From assembly GCF_019749955.1 (NCBI RefSeq), contig NZ_JAIEPC010000020.1:1-64000 (forward strand): a stretch of 64,000 bases of DNA, in the 5' to 3' direction. Position 1 is the stretch's first letter. Each line of letters begins with the position of its first letter. The translations under genes were made by a program, and so were the position numbers. Positions 16,481 through 25,051 of this stretch are shown here, piece after piece. This DNA comes from Sphingomonas sp. GTDB lineage: Bacteria; Pseudomonadota; Alphaproteobacteria; Sphingomonadales; Sphingomonadaceae. A model generated the notes under the pieces. It was not told the origin of the DNA. It searched no databases and saw nothing but the letters and a program-made list of their open reading frames with translations.

Positions 16481-16836
16481 TGCGGGCGACGATCTGGCAT
16501 AATCCCGCGTGCGGCACGTCGCGCAGCACGCTGGCGATCCTTGAGGGAACGGCGGGGATCGAACTGACGGTGATCGAGTATCTCAACGACCCGCCGACTC
16601 GTGAAAAGCTGGTTCAGCTCCACCGCGACGCAGGCCTTACTCACCGTCAGGGCATGCGGACGACCAATTCCCCGGCGGCTGAACTGGTCGCCGAACTCAA
16701 CCTGAAGGACGCCGACGAGGCGACGATCCTCGACGCGATGATGGCGCATCCGATTCTGATCCAGCGTCCGCTTGTCGAGACCGACAAGGGGGTGCGCCTC
16801 TGCCGCCCGCCCGAGACGGTGCACGAGATTTTGTGA
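16480..16836 (+). CDS. arsC: glutaredoxin-dependent arsenate reductase
   Basis: 118 residues of the Spx/ArsC thioredoxin-like family. The catalytic cysteine is C11 in HNPACGTSR, and the arginines and proline of QRPLVET near residue 92 complete the oxyanion site. It reduces As(V) to As(III) with glutathione and glutaredoxin. The ATG at 16480 overlaps the arsI stop; a start 15 nt upstream is possible but would lengthen the overlap. A second, non-arsenic ArsC-like gene lies at 30425. Confidence 0.93.
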   Translation: MRATIWHNPACGTSRSTLAILEGTAGIELTVIEYLNDPPTREKLVQLHRDAGLTHRQGMRTTNSPAAELVAELNLKDADEATILDAMMAHPILIQRPLVETDKGVRLCRPPETVHEIL

Positions 16837-16838
16837 AC

Positions 16839-17489
16839 ATGGCGAGCGCCCGCGCACTTGCGGCGGAATTCATCGGCTCGCTGATCCTGTTCGCGACCGT
16901 CGTCGGATCGGGCGTGATGGCCGAGCGGCTCGCGGGCGGCAATGTGGCGGTCGCGCTGATCGGCAATACAGCGGCCACCGGGGCCGTTCTCTACGTGCTG
17001 ATCACGCTGCTCGGCCCGATATCGGGCGCGCATTTCAATCCGGCGGTGACGCTGACGCTGGGCGCGCGCAGGCTGTGGTTGCCATTCGTTGCGATGCAGC
17101 TGGCGGGCGGTGTTATCGGCGTGGTGGCGGCACACGCAATGTTCGACATGCCATTGATCGAGACGAGCACCCATATCCGCACCGGCGCAGGCCAATGGAT
17201 CGGCGAATTCGTCGCGACCTTCGGCCTGTTGTTCACGATCGTTATCGGCAGCCGCCAGCGGCCCGAGGCCGTGCCCGCCCTCGTCGCGCTGTGGATCGTC
17301 GCTGGCTATTGGTTCACCTCGTCGACCAGCTTCGCCAACCCTGCGATCACGCTCGCCCGCGCACTGACCGACAGCTTTGCGGGGATTCGCCTGATCGATG
17401 TTCCCGGCTTCATCATCGCGCAGTTCGCTGGCGGCTGGATTGGCGCGCAGTTCGCAAATTGGCTGGTTCCTGCCGCGCACGCTCGCTAA
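16839..17489 (+). CDS. aqpS: aquaporin-family channel of the arsenic operon (AqpS-like)
   Basis: 216 residues, six transmembrane helices and two half-helices with NPA motifs, in GAHFNPAVTL (N67) and SFANPAITLARAL (N167). In Sinorhizobium meliloti an aquaglyceroporin, AqpS, replaces the ArsB/Acr3 pump and lets arsenite or methylarsenicals leave down their gradient. The same role fits here because no pump gene is present. The ATG has no clear Shine-Dalgarno; a GTG at 16833 overlapping the arsC stop is an alternative. purL begins 9 nt after the stop. Confidence 0.88.
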   Translation: MASARALAAEFIGSLILFATVVGSGVMAERLAGGNVAVALIGNTAATGAVLYVLITLLGPISGAHFNPAVTLTLGARRLWLPFVAMQLAGGVIGVVAAHAMFDMPLIETSTHIRTGAGQWIGEFVATFGLLFTIVIGSRQRPEAVPALVALWIVAGYWFTSSTSFANPAITLARALTDSFAGIRLIDVPGFIIAQFAGGWIGAQFANWLVPAAHAR

Positions 17490-17498
17490 AGCCAAGCC

Positions 17499-19715
17499 AT
17501 GAGCCAGATCACGCCCGAAATCGTCGCCCAGCACGGGCTGTCCGAAGACGAATATGCCCGCGTCCTGAACGCGCTGGGCCGTGAACCCAACCTCACCGAG
17601 CTCGGCATTTTCTCGGTCATGTGGTCGGAGCATTGCAGCTACAAATCGAGCCGCATCCATCTGAAGAAGCTGCCGACGACTGGCCCGCAAGTCATCTGCG
17701 GCCCCGGCGAGAATGCCGGCGTGATCGACATCGGCGACGGCCAGGCCGCGATCTTCAAGATGGAGAGCCACAACCACCCGAGCTACATCGAACCCTATCA
17801 GGGTGCGGCGACCGGCGTCGGCGGCATCCTGCGCGACGTATTCACGATGGGCGCGCGCCCGGTCGCCAACATGAACGCGCTGCGCTTCGGTCGGCCCGAT
17901 CATCCCAAGATGCGCCACCTGATCGCGGGCGTGGTCCACGGCATTGGCGGCTATGGCAATTGCGTCGGTGTGCCGACGGTCGGCGGCGAAGTGAATTTCC
18001 ACGCCGCCTATGACGGCAATATCCTCGTCAACGCGATGACGGTTGGCGTCGCGGAGCAAGACAAGATCTTCTATTCGGCCGCGAGCGGTATCGGCAATTC
18101 GATCGTCTATGTCGGCTCAAAGACCGGCCGCGACGGCATCCACGGCGCGACCATGGCCTCGGCCGATTTCGGCGCGGACAGCGAGGAGAAGCGCCCGACG
18201 GTGCAGGTTGGCGATCCCTTCACCGAAAAGCTGCTGATTGAGGCCTGCCTCGAACTGATGGCGAGCGACGCAATCGTTGCCATTCAGGACATGGGCGCGG
18301 CGGGCCTGACCTCATCGAGCGTCGAAATGGCGTCGAAAGGCGGCGTTGGCATCCGGCTCGACATGGACAAGGTGCCGCAGCGCGAAACCGGCATGACGGC
18401 GTACGAGATGATGCTGTCCGAATCGCAGGAACGCATGCTGATGGTGCTGAAGCCAGGCCGCGAAGACTTTGCCGAGGCGATCTTCCGCAAATGGGAGCTC
18501 GATTTCGCGGTGATCGGCGAAGTGACCGACACGGGCCGGATGGTGCTCGTCCACCACGGCGCGACAGTGGCCGACATCCCGCTAGCCCCCCTCGCTGACG
18601 GTGCGCCGCTCTACGATCGTCCTTGGGTGCCGACGCCGCCCGCCAAGGCGCTCGTCAACGTGCCGACATCGACCGACGTCGCCGCCGATCTGCTCAAGCT
18701 GATGGCGTCGCCCGACCTCGCCAGCCGCCGCTGGATTTGGGAGCAATATGACCAGAAAGTCGGCGGCGATACGCTCCAGCCACCGGGCGGCGACGCAGCG
18801 GTGGTGCGCGTTCATGGGACGAACAAGGCGCTGGCCATCACCACCGATTGCACCCCGCGCTATTGCTTTGCCGATCCGGTGGAGGGCGGAAAGCAAGCAA
18901 TCGCCGAAGCGTTTCGTAATCTCTGCGCCGTCGGTGCGAAGCCGCTCGCGACCACCGATTGCATGAATTTCGGCAACCCACAGCGGCCCGAAATCATGGG
19001 CCAGTTTGTCGGCTGTATCGAGGGCATGGCCGAAGCCTGCCGCGCGCTCGACTTCCCGATCGTGAGCGGCAATGTGTCGCTCTACAACGAAACCAAGAAC
19101 GATGACGGCTCGGGCAGCGCAATCCTGCCCACACCGGCCATCGGCGGCGTTGGCCTCATCGACGACTGGACCAAGGCGGCGACAATTGCCTTCAAGGGTA
19201 CCGGCGACGTCATCGTGCTGATCGGTGAGCCGCGCCACGATCTCGGCCAGTCGCTCTGGCTGCGCGAGTTGCACGGCCGTGAAGAAGGCTCACCGCCCCG
19301 CGTCGACCTTGCTGCCGAGCGCCGCAACGGCGACTCCGTCCGCGAGTGGATCGCGAAGGGTGCTCTCAGCGCCGTCCACGACGTGTCCGACGGCGGACTG
19401 CTGGTCGCGGTCGCCGAAATGGCGCTCGCCGGCAATATCGGCGCGATGCTGTCCGCCCCCCTGCCCTATGGCCTGGCCGAGACCTATTTTGCCGAGGACC
19501 AGGGGCTTTATGTCGCCACGGTGCGCGATGAACAGCTCAACGACTTCCTCCACGCTTCGATCGACGCAGGCGTGACGGTCGAGCGGATCGGCCGGACGAT
19601 CACCAAGCGGATCATCGTCGAATGCCCGCGCACCGATCATGTCGTAACACTCGACGATCTGCGTACAGCGCATCAGGGATTCTTCCCCGCGCTGATGGGG
19701 GCGTCGAACACCTGA
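17499..19715 (+). CDS. purL: phosphoribosylformylglycinamidine synthase II (PurL, small type)
   Basis: 738 residues, the size of the PurL subunit that works with PurS and PurQ in the fourth step of purine synthesis. Recognisable parts: [26 protein letters not shown] at the N terminus (linker domain with catalytic His), the ATP-binding [28 protein letters not shown], and the second AIRS-like half beginning near [10 protein letters not shown]. It follows the arsenic operon by 9 nt with no visible promoter or good ribosome-binding site, which is unusual for an essential-pathway gene. Confidence 0.97.
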   Translation: MSQITPEIVAQHGLSEDEYARVLNALGREPNLTELGIFSVMWSEHCSYKSSRIHLKKLPTTGPQVICGPGENAGVIDIGDGQAAIFKMESHNHPSYIEPYQGAATGVGGILRDVFTMGARPVANMNALRFGRPDHPKMRHLIAGVVHGIGGYGNCVGVPTVGGEVNFHAAYDGNILVNAMTVGVAEQDKIFYSAASGIGNSIVYVGSKTGRDGIHGATMASADFGADSEEKRPTVQVGDPFTEKLLIEACLELMASDAIVAIQDMGAAGLTSSSVEMASKGGVGIRLDMDKVPQRETGMTAYEMMLSESQERMLMVLKPGREDFAEAIFRKWELDFAVIGEVTDTGRMVLVHHGATVADIPLAPLADGAPLYDRPWVPTPPAKALVNVPTSTDVAADLLKLMASPDLASRRWIWEQYDQKVGGDTLQPPGGDAAVVRVHGTNKALAITTDCTPRYCFADPVEGGKQAIAEAFRNLCAVGAKPLATTDCMNFGNPQRPEIMGQFVGCIEGMAEACRALDFPIVSGNVSLYNETKNDDGSGSAILPTPAIGGVGLIDDWTKAATIAFKGTGDVIVLIGEPRHDLGQSLWLRELHGREEGSPPRVDLAAERRNGDSVREWIAKGALSAVHDVSDGGLLVAVAEMALAGNIGAMLSAPLPYGLAETYFAEDQGLYVATVRDEQLNDFLHASIDAGVTVERIGRTITKRIIVECPRTDHVVTLDDLRTAHQGFFPALMGASNT

Positions 19716-19776
19716 TCGGGCAAACGCGGCACGGCGGCGACTTGCCCGTTCCGCGAACGTCGGGCATCGTCGCGTC

Positions 19777-20451
19777 ATGCTCGATCACCCTGCCCAACCT
19801 TGGCCCGGCTTGCCCGCGCTCCCCGACGAAACGCGCATCGCCCAAGCGCAGGCGTTTCGCGACGACCTGCGCCAGCGGCGCACCTGTCGCTACTTTGCCG
19901 ACACACCGGTACCCCGCGCGGTGATCGAAGCCGCGATCGAGGCAGCCGGAACCGCGCCATCGGGCGCGAACCACCAGCCGTGGCATTTCGCGGTGATCGG
20001 ATCGCCCGACCTCAAGGCGCAGGTCCGTGCCGCCGCCGAGGACGAGGAGCACGCCTTCTACGCGGGCAAGGCCAGCGCCGAGTGGCTCGATGCGCTGGCA
20101 CCGCTCGGCACAGATGCCGACAAATCCTATCTGGAGATCGCACCGTGGCTGATCGTCGTCTTCGCCCAGCGGCGCGGCGGGATCGAGCCGGGCGACGACA
20201 AGCAGAATTACTATGTCAACGAAAGCGTCGGCATCGCGACGGGGTTCCTTCTGGCTGCGCTGAATGCCGCCAATATCGCCACGCTTACCCACACCCCCAA
20301 TCCGATGCGCTTCCTCAACCGCGTCTGCGCGCGACCCGATAGCGAAAAGCCGATGATGATTGTCGTCGCAGGGCACGCCGCGCCCGACGCCACCGTGCCG
20401 CTGCACGCGCTGCGCAAGAAGCCCTTGGGGCAAATCAGCAGTTGGCTCTGA
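19777..20451 (+). CDS. nitroreductase-family flavoprotein (iodotyrosine deiodinase-like)
   Basis: 224 residues. The FMN phosphate-binding RRTCRYFADTPVPR and AGTAPSGANHQPWHFAVI are nitroreductase signatures. The C-terminal LTHTPNPMRFLNRV and EKPMMIVVAGHAAP place it near the IYD-like branch, which reduces halogenated aromatics or quinones with NAD(P)H. It has its own 61-nt spacer after purL. The stop overlaps the presumed start of the DUF3052 gene. Confidence 0.88.
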   Translation: MLDHPAQPWPGLPALPDETRIAQAQAFRDDLRQRRTCRYFADTPVPRAVIEAAIEAAGTAPSGANHQPWHFAVIGSPDLKAQVRAAAEDEEHAFYAGKASAEWLDALAPLGTDADKSYLEIAPWLIVVFAQRRGGIEPGDDKQNYYVNESVGIATGFLLAALNAANIATLTHTPNPMRFLNRVCARPDSEKPMMIVVAGHAAPDATVPLHALRKKPLGQISSWL

Positions 20452-20858
20452 CAGCGGGCTATTCGGGCACGCCGCTGGCGAAGAAGCTCGGATACAAGGC
20501 GGGCATGCGCTTATGGTTCGACAATGCCATGCCGCAGAGCGTGCGGCTGGAGATCGATCCAGCTGCAATCGGCGTCGAGGAACTGCCCGAACCCGCATCG
20601 GGGCTGGAAGCCGCGCACATGTTCGTCACCCTCGAGTGGGAACTCCGCAGCGCGATCGGCGTGCTTCGCCCGCTGCTTGCGCCGACGGGTTTCATCTGGG
20701 TGTCCTGGCCCAAAAAGGCCTCGAAAGTCCCGAGCGAAATCACCGAAGACCTGATCCGCGAGATCATCCTGCCGACGGGGCTGGTCGACACCAAGGTGTG
20801 CGCGGTGGATGCGATCTGGTCGGGGCTCAAGCTGATGATCCGCCGCAGCGCGCGTTGA
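20442..20858 (+). CDS. DUF3052-family protein
   Basis: About 138 residues of the DUF3052 family: TAGYSGTPLAKKLGYKAGM at the N terminus, WPKKASKVPSEITEDLIRE and VDTKVCAVDAIWSGLKLMIR at the C terminus. No reaction is known. There is no usable ATG: homologous sequence begins just after a TTG at 20442 and a CTG at 20448, both overlapping the nitroreductase stop, so translation probably starts at TTG and is coupled. The next ATG would delete the conserved N terminus. Confidence 0.8.
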   Translation: MALTAGYSGTPLAKKLGYKAGMRLWFDNAMPQSVRLEIDPAAIGVEELPEPASGLEAAHMFVTLEWELRSAIGVLRPLLAPTGFIWVSWPKKASKVPSEITEDLIREIILPTGLVDTKVCAVDAIWSGLKLMIRRSAR

Positions 20859-20883
20859 CCCTCGCGCTGTATTAGAATAATAA
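20855..20883 (+). promoter_or_regulatory. sigma70-type promoter for the DUF418 gene, with palindrome
   Basis: TTGACC, 17 nt, TAATAA: a good match to -35/-10 spacing, starting within the DUF3052 stop region. A perfect 6-bp inverted repeat GTATTA-N6-TAATAC (20869-20886) covers the -10 and could be an operator. Confidence 0.55.
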
Positions 20884-20906
20884 TACGGCACATTCGGGGG
20901 AATTCA

Positions 20907-22148
20907 ATGACCATCACAGCGCCCGTTGGCGACCGCATTGCTACGCTCGACGTCGTTCGCGGCGTCGCGGTAATGGGCATTCTCATCATGAACATCGTCG
21001 CGTTCGGCATGCCCGAGGCGGCCTATATGAACCCGCGCGCCTATGGCGGCGACACCGGCATTGACCTCGGCGTCTATCTTTTCAATTTCATATTGTTCGA
21101 CGGCAAGATGCGCGGGCTATTTTCGTTCCTGTTCGGCGCATCAGCGTTGCTGGTGATCGAGCGGGCGCAGGCACGCGGGGCGAGCGCGGCGCGCGTCCAT
21201 TATGCCCGGATGGTGTGGCTGTTCCTGTTTGGCGTGCTGCACCTCTATCTGATTTGGTGGGGCGACATCCTCAATCATTATGCTCTGATCGGGTTGATCC
21301 TGTTCTTCTTCCGCAACTGGCGGCCGCGGTCGCTGGTGATTGCGGCTGTGGTGCTACTGACCTTGGAGGCGGCGCTGATCTCGAGCTTGCCGCTCTCGGT
21401 CGCGGCGGCCAACGCAGCCGCCAGCAAGCCCAACGCTACCGCGAAAGAGCTCAAGCGCCGCCAGAGTCAGGAGAACACGTTCGGCAAGCCTTCACCCAAG
21501 AAGATTGCCGAAGAACTGCGCGCCTATCGGGGCAACTATGCCGATACGGTCGCCAAGCGCGCCGAAAGCGGCGTCGGCGCCGTGGTCGGCACCTTCTTTG
21601 CGGTCGGGATGGAAACGCTGGCGTATATGCTGCTCGGCATGGCGATGTTCCGGACCGGCATGTTGCGGGGCGAATGGCCGGTCGAACGTTACCGGCGCTG
21701 GGTCGTGATCGGCTTCGGGATCGGGATTCCAGCCTATGCGGCGATCGGCTGGTATATGGTCCACGCGGGCTTCACGGCGTTTTCGGTGGCGCTCGGCGTG
21801 CTGGCGCTGTCGGTGCCGTTCCGCCCGCTGATGATCATGGGCTGGGCAAGCCTGATTGCGCTGCTGGCCCGCGCCGGCGGGCCGCTGATTGAGCGGATCG
21901 GGGCCGCAGGGCGCATGGCGTTCACCAACTATCTGATGACGTCGATCCTCTGCTCGACGATCTTCTATGGCTATGGCTTCGGGCTGTTCGGCTATCTTGG
22001 GCGCGCCCAACTCTATCTGGTCGTGTTCGGCATGTGGGCGCTGATGCTGCTGTGGTCGAAGCCTTGGCTCGATCGCTATCGTTATGGCCCGTTCGAATGG
22101 GTCTGGCGGAGTCTCGCGCGCGGGGCGTTCCAGCCGATGGCGCGATGA
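20907..22148 (+). CDS. DUF418 domain membrane protein
   Basis: 413 residues, about nine or ten hydrophobic helices. The N-terminal RIATLDVVRGVAVMGILIMN and FSFLFGASALLVIERAQARG are typical of DUF418 proteins; the C-terminal half carries AGRMAFTNYLMTSILCSTIF. A hydrophilic stretch lies near residues 170-210. The family resembles acyltransferase-3-like membrane proteins, but function is unknown. GGGGG precedes the ATG, and a convincing promoter lies in the upstream spacer. Confidence 0.88.
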   Translation: MTITAPVGDRIATLDVVRGVAVMGILIMNIVAFGMPEAAYMNPRAYGGDTGIDLGVYLFNFILFDGKMRGLFSFLFGASALLVIERAQARGASAARVHYARMVWLFLFGVLHLYLIWWGDILNHYALIGLILFFFRNWRPRSLVIAAVVLLTLEAALISSLPLSVAAANAAASKPNATAKELKRRQSQENTFGKPSPKKIAEELRAYRGNYADTVAKRAESGVGAVVGTFFAVGMETLAYMLLGMAMFRTGMLRGEWPVERYRRWVVIGFGIGIPAYAAIGWYMVHAGFTAFSVALGVLALSVPFRPLMIMGWASLIALLARAGGPLIERIGAAGRMAFTNYLMTSILCSTIFYGYGFGLFGYLGRAQLYLVVFGMWALMLLWSKPWLDRYRYGPFEWVWRSLARGAFQPMAR

Positions 22149-22149
22149 T

Positions 22150-22189
22150 TGCGATCCGCTCGCAATAAGACCCTTGCGAATCACTCGCA
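22150..22189 (+). promoter_or_regulatory. two Fur-like palindromes upstream of bfd
   Basis: TGCGATCCGCTCGCA (22150-22164) and TGCGAATCACTCGCA (22175-22189) share the perfect arms TGCGA-N5-TCGCA with centres 25 nt apart. This resembles Fur-type boxes of proteobacteria (TTGCGAAT-type half sites). The position 34-73 nt before bfd fits iron-dependent repression of bfd, and perhaps bfr. Assignment to Fur is inference. Confidence 0.6.
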
Positions 22190-22222
22190 TTAGCGTAAGC
22201 TGTGGTCAGAGAGCGAGGGTCG

Positions 22223-22396
22223 ATGGTCGTCTGCATCTGCAACAATATCCGCGAGACGCAATTGCGCGAAGCCGCCCGGCGCGAGGCCGCGGTCAGCGCC
22301 TGCGCCACCTACCGCGCGCTCGGCTGCCGCGCCAAATGCGGCCAGTGCATCCGGACCGCGCGCGCAATTCTGGCCGAAGAACGCGCCGCCGCTTGA
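22223..22396 (+). CDS. bfd: bacterioferritin-associated ferredoxin
   Basis: 57 residues of the BFD-type [2Fe-2S] domain. Cluster ligands are CxC at C4/C6 (VCICNNI) and CxxC at C39/C42 (CGQC), the standard spacing. Bfd docks on bacterioferritin and reduces ferric iron in the core so it can be released; it is made under iron starvation. The ATG at 22223 gives the canonical N terminus. Two Fur-like palindromes precede it and bacterioferritin follows 55 nt later. Confidence 0.93.
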   Translation: MVVCICNNIRETQLREAARREAAVSACATYRALGCRAKCGQCIRTARAILAEERAAA

Positions 22397-22451
22397 CGGC
22401 CAGCGCGCCAGACGGTCAAAGGGTCAAGGCATTTCCGGCAAGGAGCGCGCG

Positions 22452-22931
22452 GTGAAAGGCGACCCCAAAGTTCTCGAATTTCTGAACCTCGTCCTCAAAA
22501 ACGAGCTGACGGCGGTCAACCAATATTGGCTGCACTACCGGATGCTCGACAATTGGGGCGTGCGCAAACTCGCCGCGCACGAACGCCACGAATCGATCGA
22601 GGAAATGCAACACGCCGACAAGCTGGCGGAGCGCATCCTCTTCCTCAACGGCTTGCCGAACTTCCAGCTGCTTGGCCGCCTGCGGATCGGCGAAAGTGTC
22701 GAGGAAGTGTTGAAGGCCGATCTCGCGCTCGAGCATGAAGCAATCGCCGTTTTGCGTGACGCGATCGAGCATTGCGAAAGCGTGCGCGATTATGTCAGCC
22801 GCGATTTGTTCGCGTCGATCCTCGGCAATGAGGAAGAGCATGTCGACATGATCGAAACGCAGTTCGAAATGATCGAGCGGATGGGACTTGGCAATTACAT
22901 CCAGCTCAACAGCCAGGCGGTCGAGGACTAG
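22452..22931 (+). CDS. bfr: bacterioferritin
   Basis: 159 residues, normal for Bfr, the heme-containing iron-storage 24-mer. The ferroxidase ligands are present (E in NELTAVNQYW, E and H in EEMQHADK, E in ALEHEAI, E and H in NEEEHVDM), and the heme-axial Met is in the same EEMQHAD helix. Translation starts at GTG with AGGAG 6-7 nt upstream. The pairing with bfd supports iron storage and retrieval. The stop overlaps the end of the convergent Hpt gene. Confidence 0.96.
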   Translation: MKGDPKVLEFLNLVLKNELTAVNQYWLHYRMLDNWGVRKLAAHERHESIEEMQHADKLAERILFLNGLPNFQLLGRLRIGESVEEVLKADLALEHEAIAVLRDAIEHCESVRDYVSRDLFASILGNEEEHVDMIETQFEMIERMGLGNYIQLNSQAVED

Positions 22932-23353
22932 GCCCGACCAAAGCCGGAGACGGCACGCTTGCCGAAGCCCTGGCGGCGCTCGACGAGCGGATTGGCTTCG
23001 CGCAACAACTGGATCAGCGTGTCGTTGAACAACTGGCGCAGCCCGACAACCGTTTGCAGCGCTTCGTCTGGCGAATCATGTGTTTCGACGCATTGGCGCG
23101 CGATAACTTCGATCGTCTCAGCCGCTTCGGCGAGCGGCTTTGCGCCGAACTGTCGGGCTTCGCCCTTCAGCGTATGCGCCGGGATCACGAGCGCGGCGGC
23201 ATTTTTCGCGCGCATCGCGGATTCGATCGCGTCGACCGATTTGGTGCCGTCTTCCTGAAAATAGCCGAGAATGCGGACGAATCCCGCGCCAAGTTCGGCG
23301 CGTGCGACCGCAAAGGCGTCCCAGTCGACCAATTTGCTCTGCGTTACCGACAC
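22928..23353 (-). CDS. Hpt-domain histidine phosphotransfer protein
   Basis: About 141 residues; the whole protein is one Hpt four-helix bundle. The phosphorylated histidine is in PAHTLKGEARQFGA (near residue 60). It would relay phosphate between a hybrid sensor kinase and a response regulator, neither of which is nearby. No ATG exists; candidate starts are GTG at 23353 (AAAGGG 8 nt upstream, preferred) and GTG at 23362. Confidence 0.85.
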   Translation of the reverse strand: MSVTQSKLVDWDAFAVARAELGAGFVRILGYFQEDGTKSVDAIESAMRAKNAAALVIPAHTLKGEARQFGAKPLAEAAETIEVIARQCVETHDSPDEALQTVVGLRQLFNDTLIQLLREANPLVERRQGFGKRAVSGFGRA

Positions 23354-23403
23354 GCGTTCCACCCTTTGCCCGAAGCCGCCCGCCCACTGACTTCACCTTC
23401 GTT

Positions 23404-23649
23404 CTACTCGACGGGAGTAAACGAGTTGTTGACGGGAGTGCACCTTTCGATGCGAAACTTCGGGGCGATATCTTTGTCGATCAACGTCATATCGGCGCCC
23501 GCAGCGGCAGCAACTGCCGCCAGCTCGCCCGGCGCAGCAGGGTCGTCGGCGATGATCTCGACCGAATCGGCGCCGTCACGCAGCGCGCGGGCCAAGCGGA
23601 TCGCCGGCCACGGGCAGCGCAGGCCGCGCGCATCAATCTGCGTCGTCAA
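23404..23649 (-). CDS. TusA-family sulfurtransferase
   Basis: 81 residues, beginning IDARGLRCPWPAIRLARAL; the CPxP motif carries the sulfur-accepting cysteine. TusA-like proteins pass persulfide sulfur to tRNA thiolation, molybdopterin or other pathways. The start is TTG overlapping the stop of der, so expression is coupled to that gene. Linkage of a TusA-like gene to der is seen in related alphaproteobacteria, as far as I recall. Confidence 0.9.
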   Translation of the reverse strand: MTTQIDARGLRCPWPAIRLARALRDGADSVEIIADDPAAPGELAAVAAAAGADMTLIDKDIAPKFRIERCTPVNNSFTPVE

Positions 23650-25010
23650 TTGCCGAAGGGGTTTTTCGGCGCGCGCAAGGTTAGCCGCACGGGCACCGCG
23701 CCAAAGCCAAGGTCACGCCGGATGCCGTTGACGAGATAGCGCTGATAGCTCTCAGGCAACTGGTCGACCCGCGTGCCGAACAACACGAAGCCGGGTGGGC
23801 GCGTCTTGGCTTGCGTCACATAGCGCAGCTTGATGCGTTTGCCGCCGGGCGCGGGTGGCGGGTTGGCCTCCAGCGCGCGTTCGAACCAGCGGTTGAGCTC
23901 GCCGGTCGACACACGGCGCGACCATGCCTCGCGCACTTCGAACGCGGCCCCCAGCAACTGGTCGATGCCCTTGCCGGTCACTGCCGAGACGGTCATCAGC
24001 GGCACGCCTTTCACCTGCGCCAGCCCCTCGTCGAGGGCTGCCCGCACGCCGTTGAACAGCTTCGACGCATCCTCGGCGACGTCCCATTTGTTCATCGCGA
24101 TCACCAGCGCGCGGCCTTCCTGCAGCACACGGTCGGCGATCTTCAAATCCTGCACTTCGAGCCCGCGCGTCGCATCGAGCAGCAGCACGACGACTTCGGC
24201 GAAATCGATCGCGTGGAGCGCGTCGGCGACCGACAATTTCTCCAGCTTGTCCTGCACGTTCGCGCGCTTGCGCATGCCGGCAGTGTCGATCAGCCGCACT
24301 TTGCGCGGGCCGGACGTGGGATCATTCCACTCCCAATCGATCGCGATCGAATCGCGCGTGATCCCCGCTTCCGGCCCGGTGATCATCCGGTCTTCGCCGA
24401 GAATGCGATTGACCAGCGTCGACTTGCCCGCGTTCGGACGCCCGACAATCGCGAGCTTCAACGGCGCCGCAGGATCGTCGAGATCGATTTCCTCCTCCGG
24501 CTCAGCCTTGCCTTCCAGATGCGGGAACAGCGCTTCGAACAGGTCGCCCATCCCCTCGCCGTGCTCGGCCGAGAGCTGTACCGGATCGCCGAAGCCCAGC
24601 GTCAGCGAATCAAGCACCCCCGCCTCGCCCGCGCGCCCTTCGGCCTTGTTGGCGACCAGCACCACCGGCGTGGTCGATCCACGCAGCCAGCGCGCGATTT
24701 CCTCGTCGAGCGGCACCAGCCCCACGCGCGCATCGATCATGAACAGCGCGACATCGGCCATTTTGAGCGCTGCCTCGGTCTGCTGGCGCATGCGACCGGG
24801 TAGCGATTGCGTGTCCTCATCCTCGTAACCGGCGGTGTCGACGACGCGGAAATCGAGGCCGATCAGGTTCGCCTCGCCCTCGCGCCGGTCGCGCGTCACG
24901 CCGGGGCGATCGTCGACCAGCGCGAGCTTTTTGCCGACCAGCCGGTTGAACAGCGTCGATTTGCCGACATTGGGGCGGCCGATGATTGCGACGACGGGGA
25001 GATGTGCCAT
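23646..25010 (-). CDS. der: ribosome biogenesis GTPase Der (EngA)
   Basis: 454 residues with two consecutive G domains: GRPNVGKSTLFN at residues 10-21 and GRPNAGKSTLVN near 190, each with a DTAG G3 motif and NKxx G4 (VANKAEGR, AMNKWDVA). The C-terminal KH-like domain follows. Der is essential for 50S subunit assembly. It lies directly downstream of bamB, with the classic order yfgM-bamB-der. Confidence 0.97.
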   Translation of the reverse strand: MAHLPVVAIIGRPNVGKSTLFNRLVGKKLALVDDRPGVTRDRREGEANLIGLDFRVVDTAGYEDEDTQSLPGRMRQQTEAALKMADVALFMIDARVGLVPLDEEIARWLRGSTTPVVLVANKAEGRAGEAGVLDSLTLGFGDPVQLSAEHGEGMGDLFEALFPHLEGKAEPEEEIDLDDPAAPLKLAIVGRPNAGKSTLVNRILGEDRMITGPEAGITRDSIAIDWEWNDPTSGPRKVRLIDTAGMRKRANVQDKLEKLSVADALHAIDFAEVVVLLLDATRGLEVQDLKIADRVLQEGRALVIAMNKWDVAEDASKLFNGVRAALDEGLAQVKGVPLMTVSAVTGKGIDQLLGAAFEVREAWSRRVSTGELNRWFERALEANPPPAPGGKRIKLRYVTQAKTRPPGFVLFGTRVDQLPESYQRYLVNGIRRDLGFGAVPVRLTLRAPKNPFGN

Positions 25011-25051
25011 CGCCGCTCCCTAAGCCGAATGCCGCGATTCCGCCAGCGCCC

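Noticed and set aside
19717..19748. CGGGCAA/TTGCCCG hairpin after purL
   Set aside because: Only 7 bp with an 18-nt loop and no T-run; not convincing as a terminator.
23811..24828. Two overlapping plus-strand frames of more than 300 codons
   Set aside because: Both are antisense to der.
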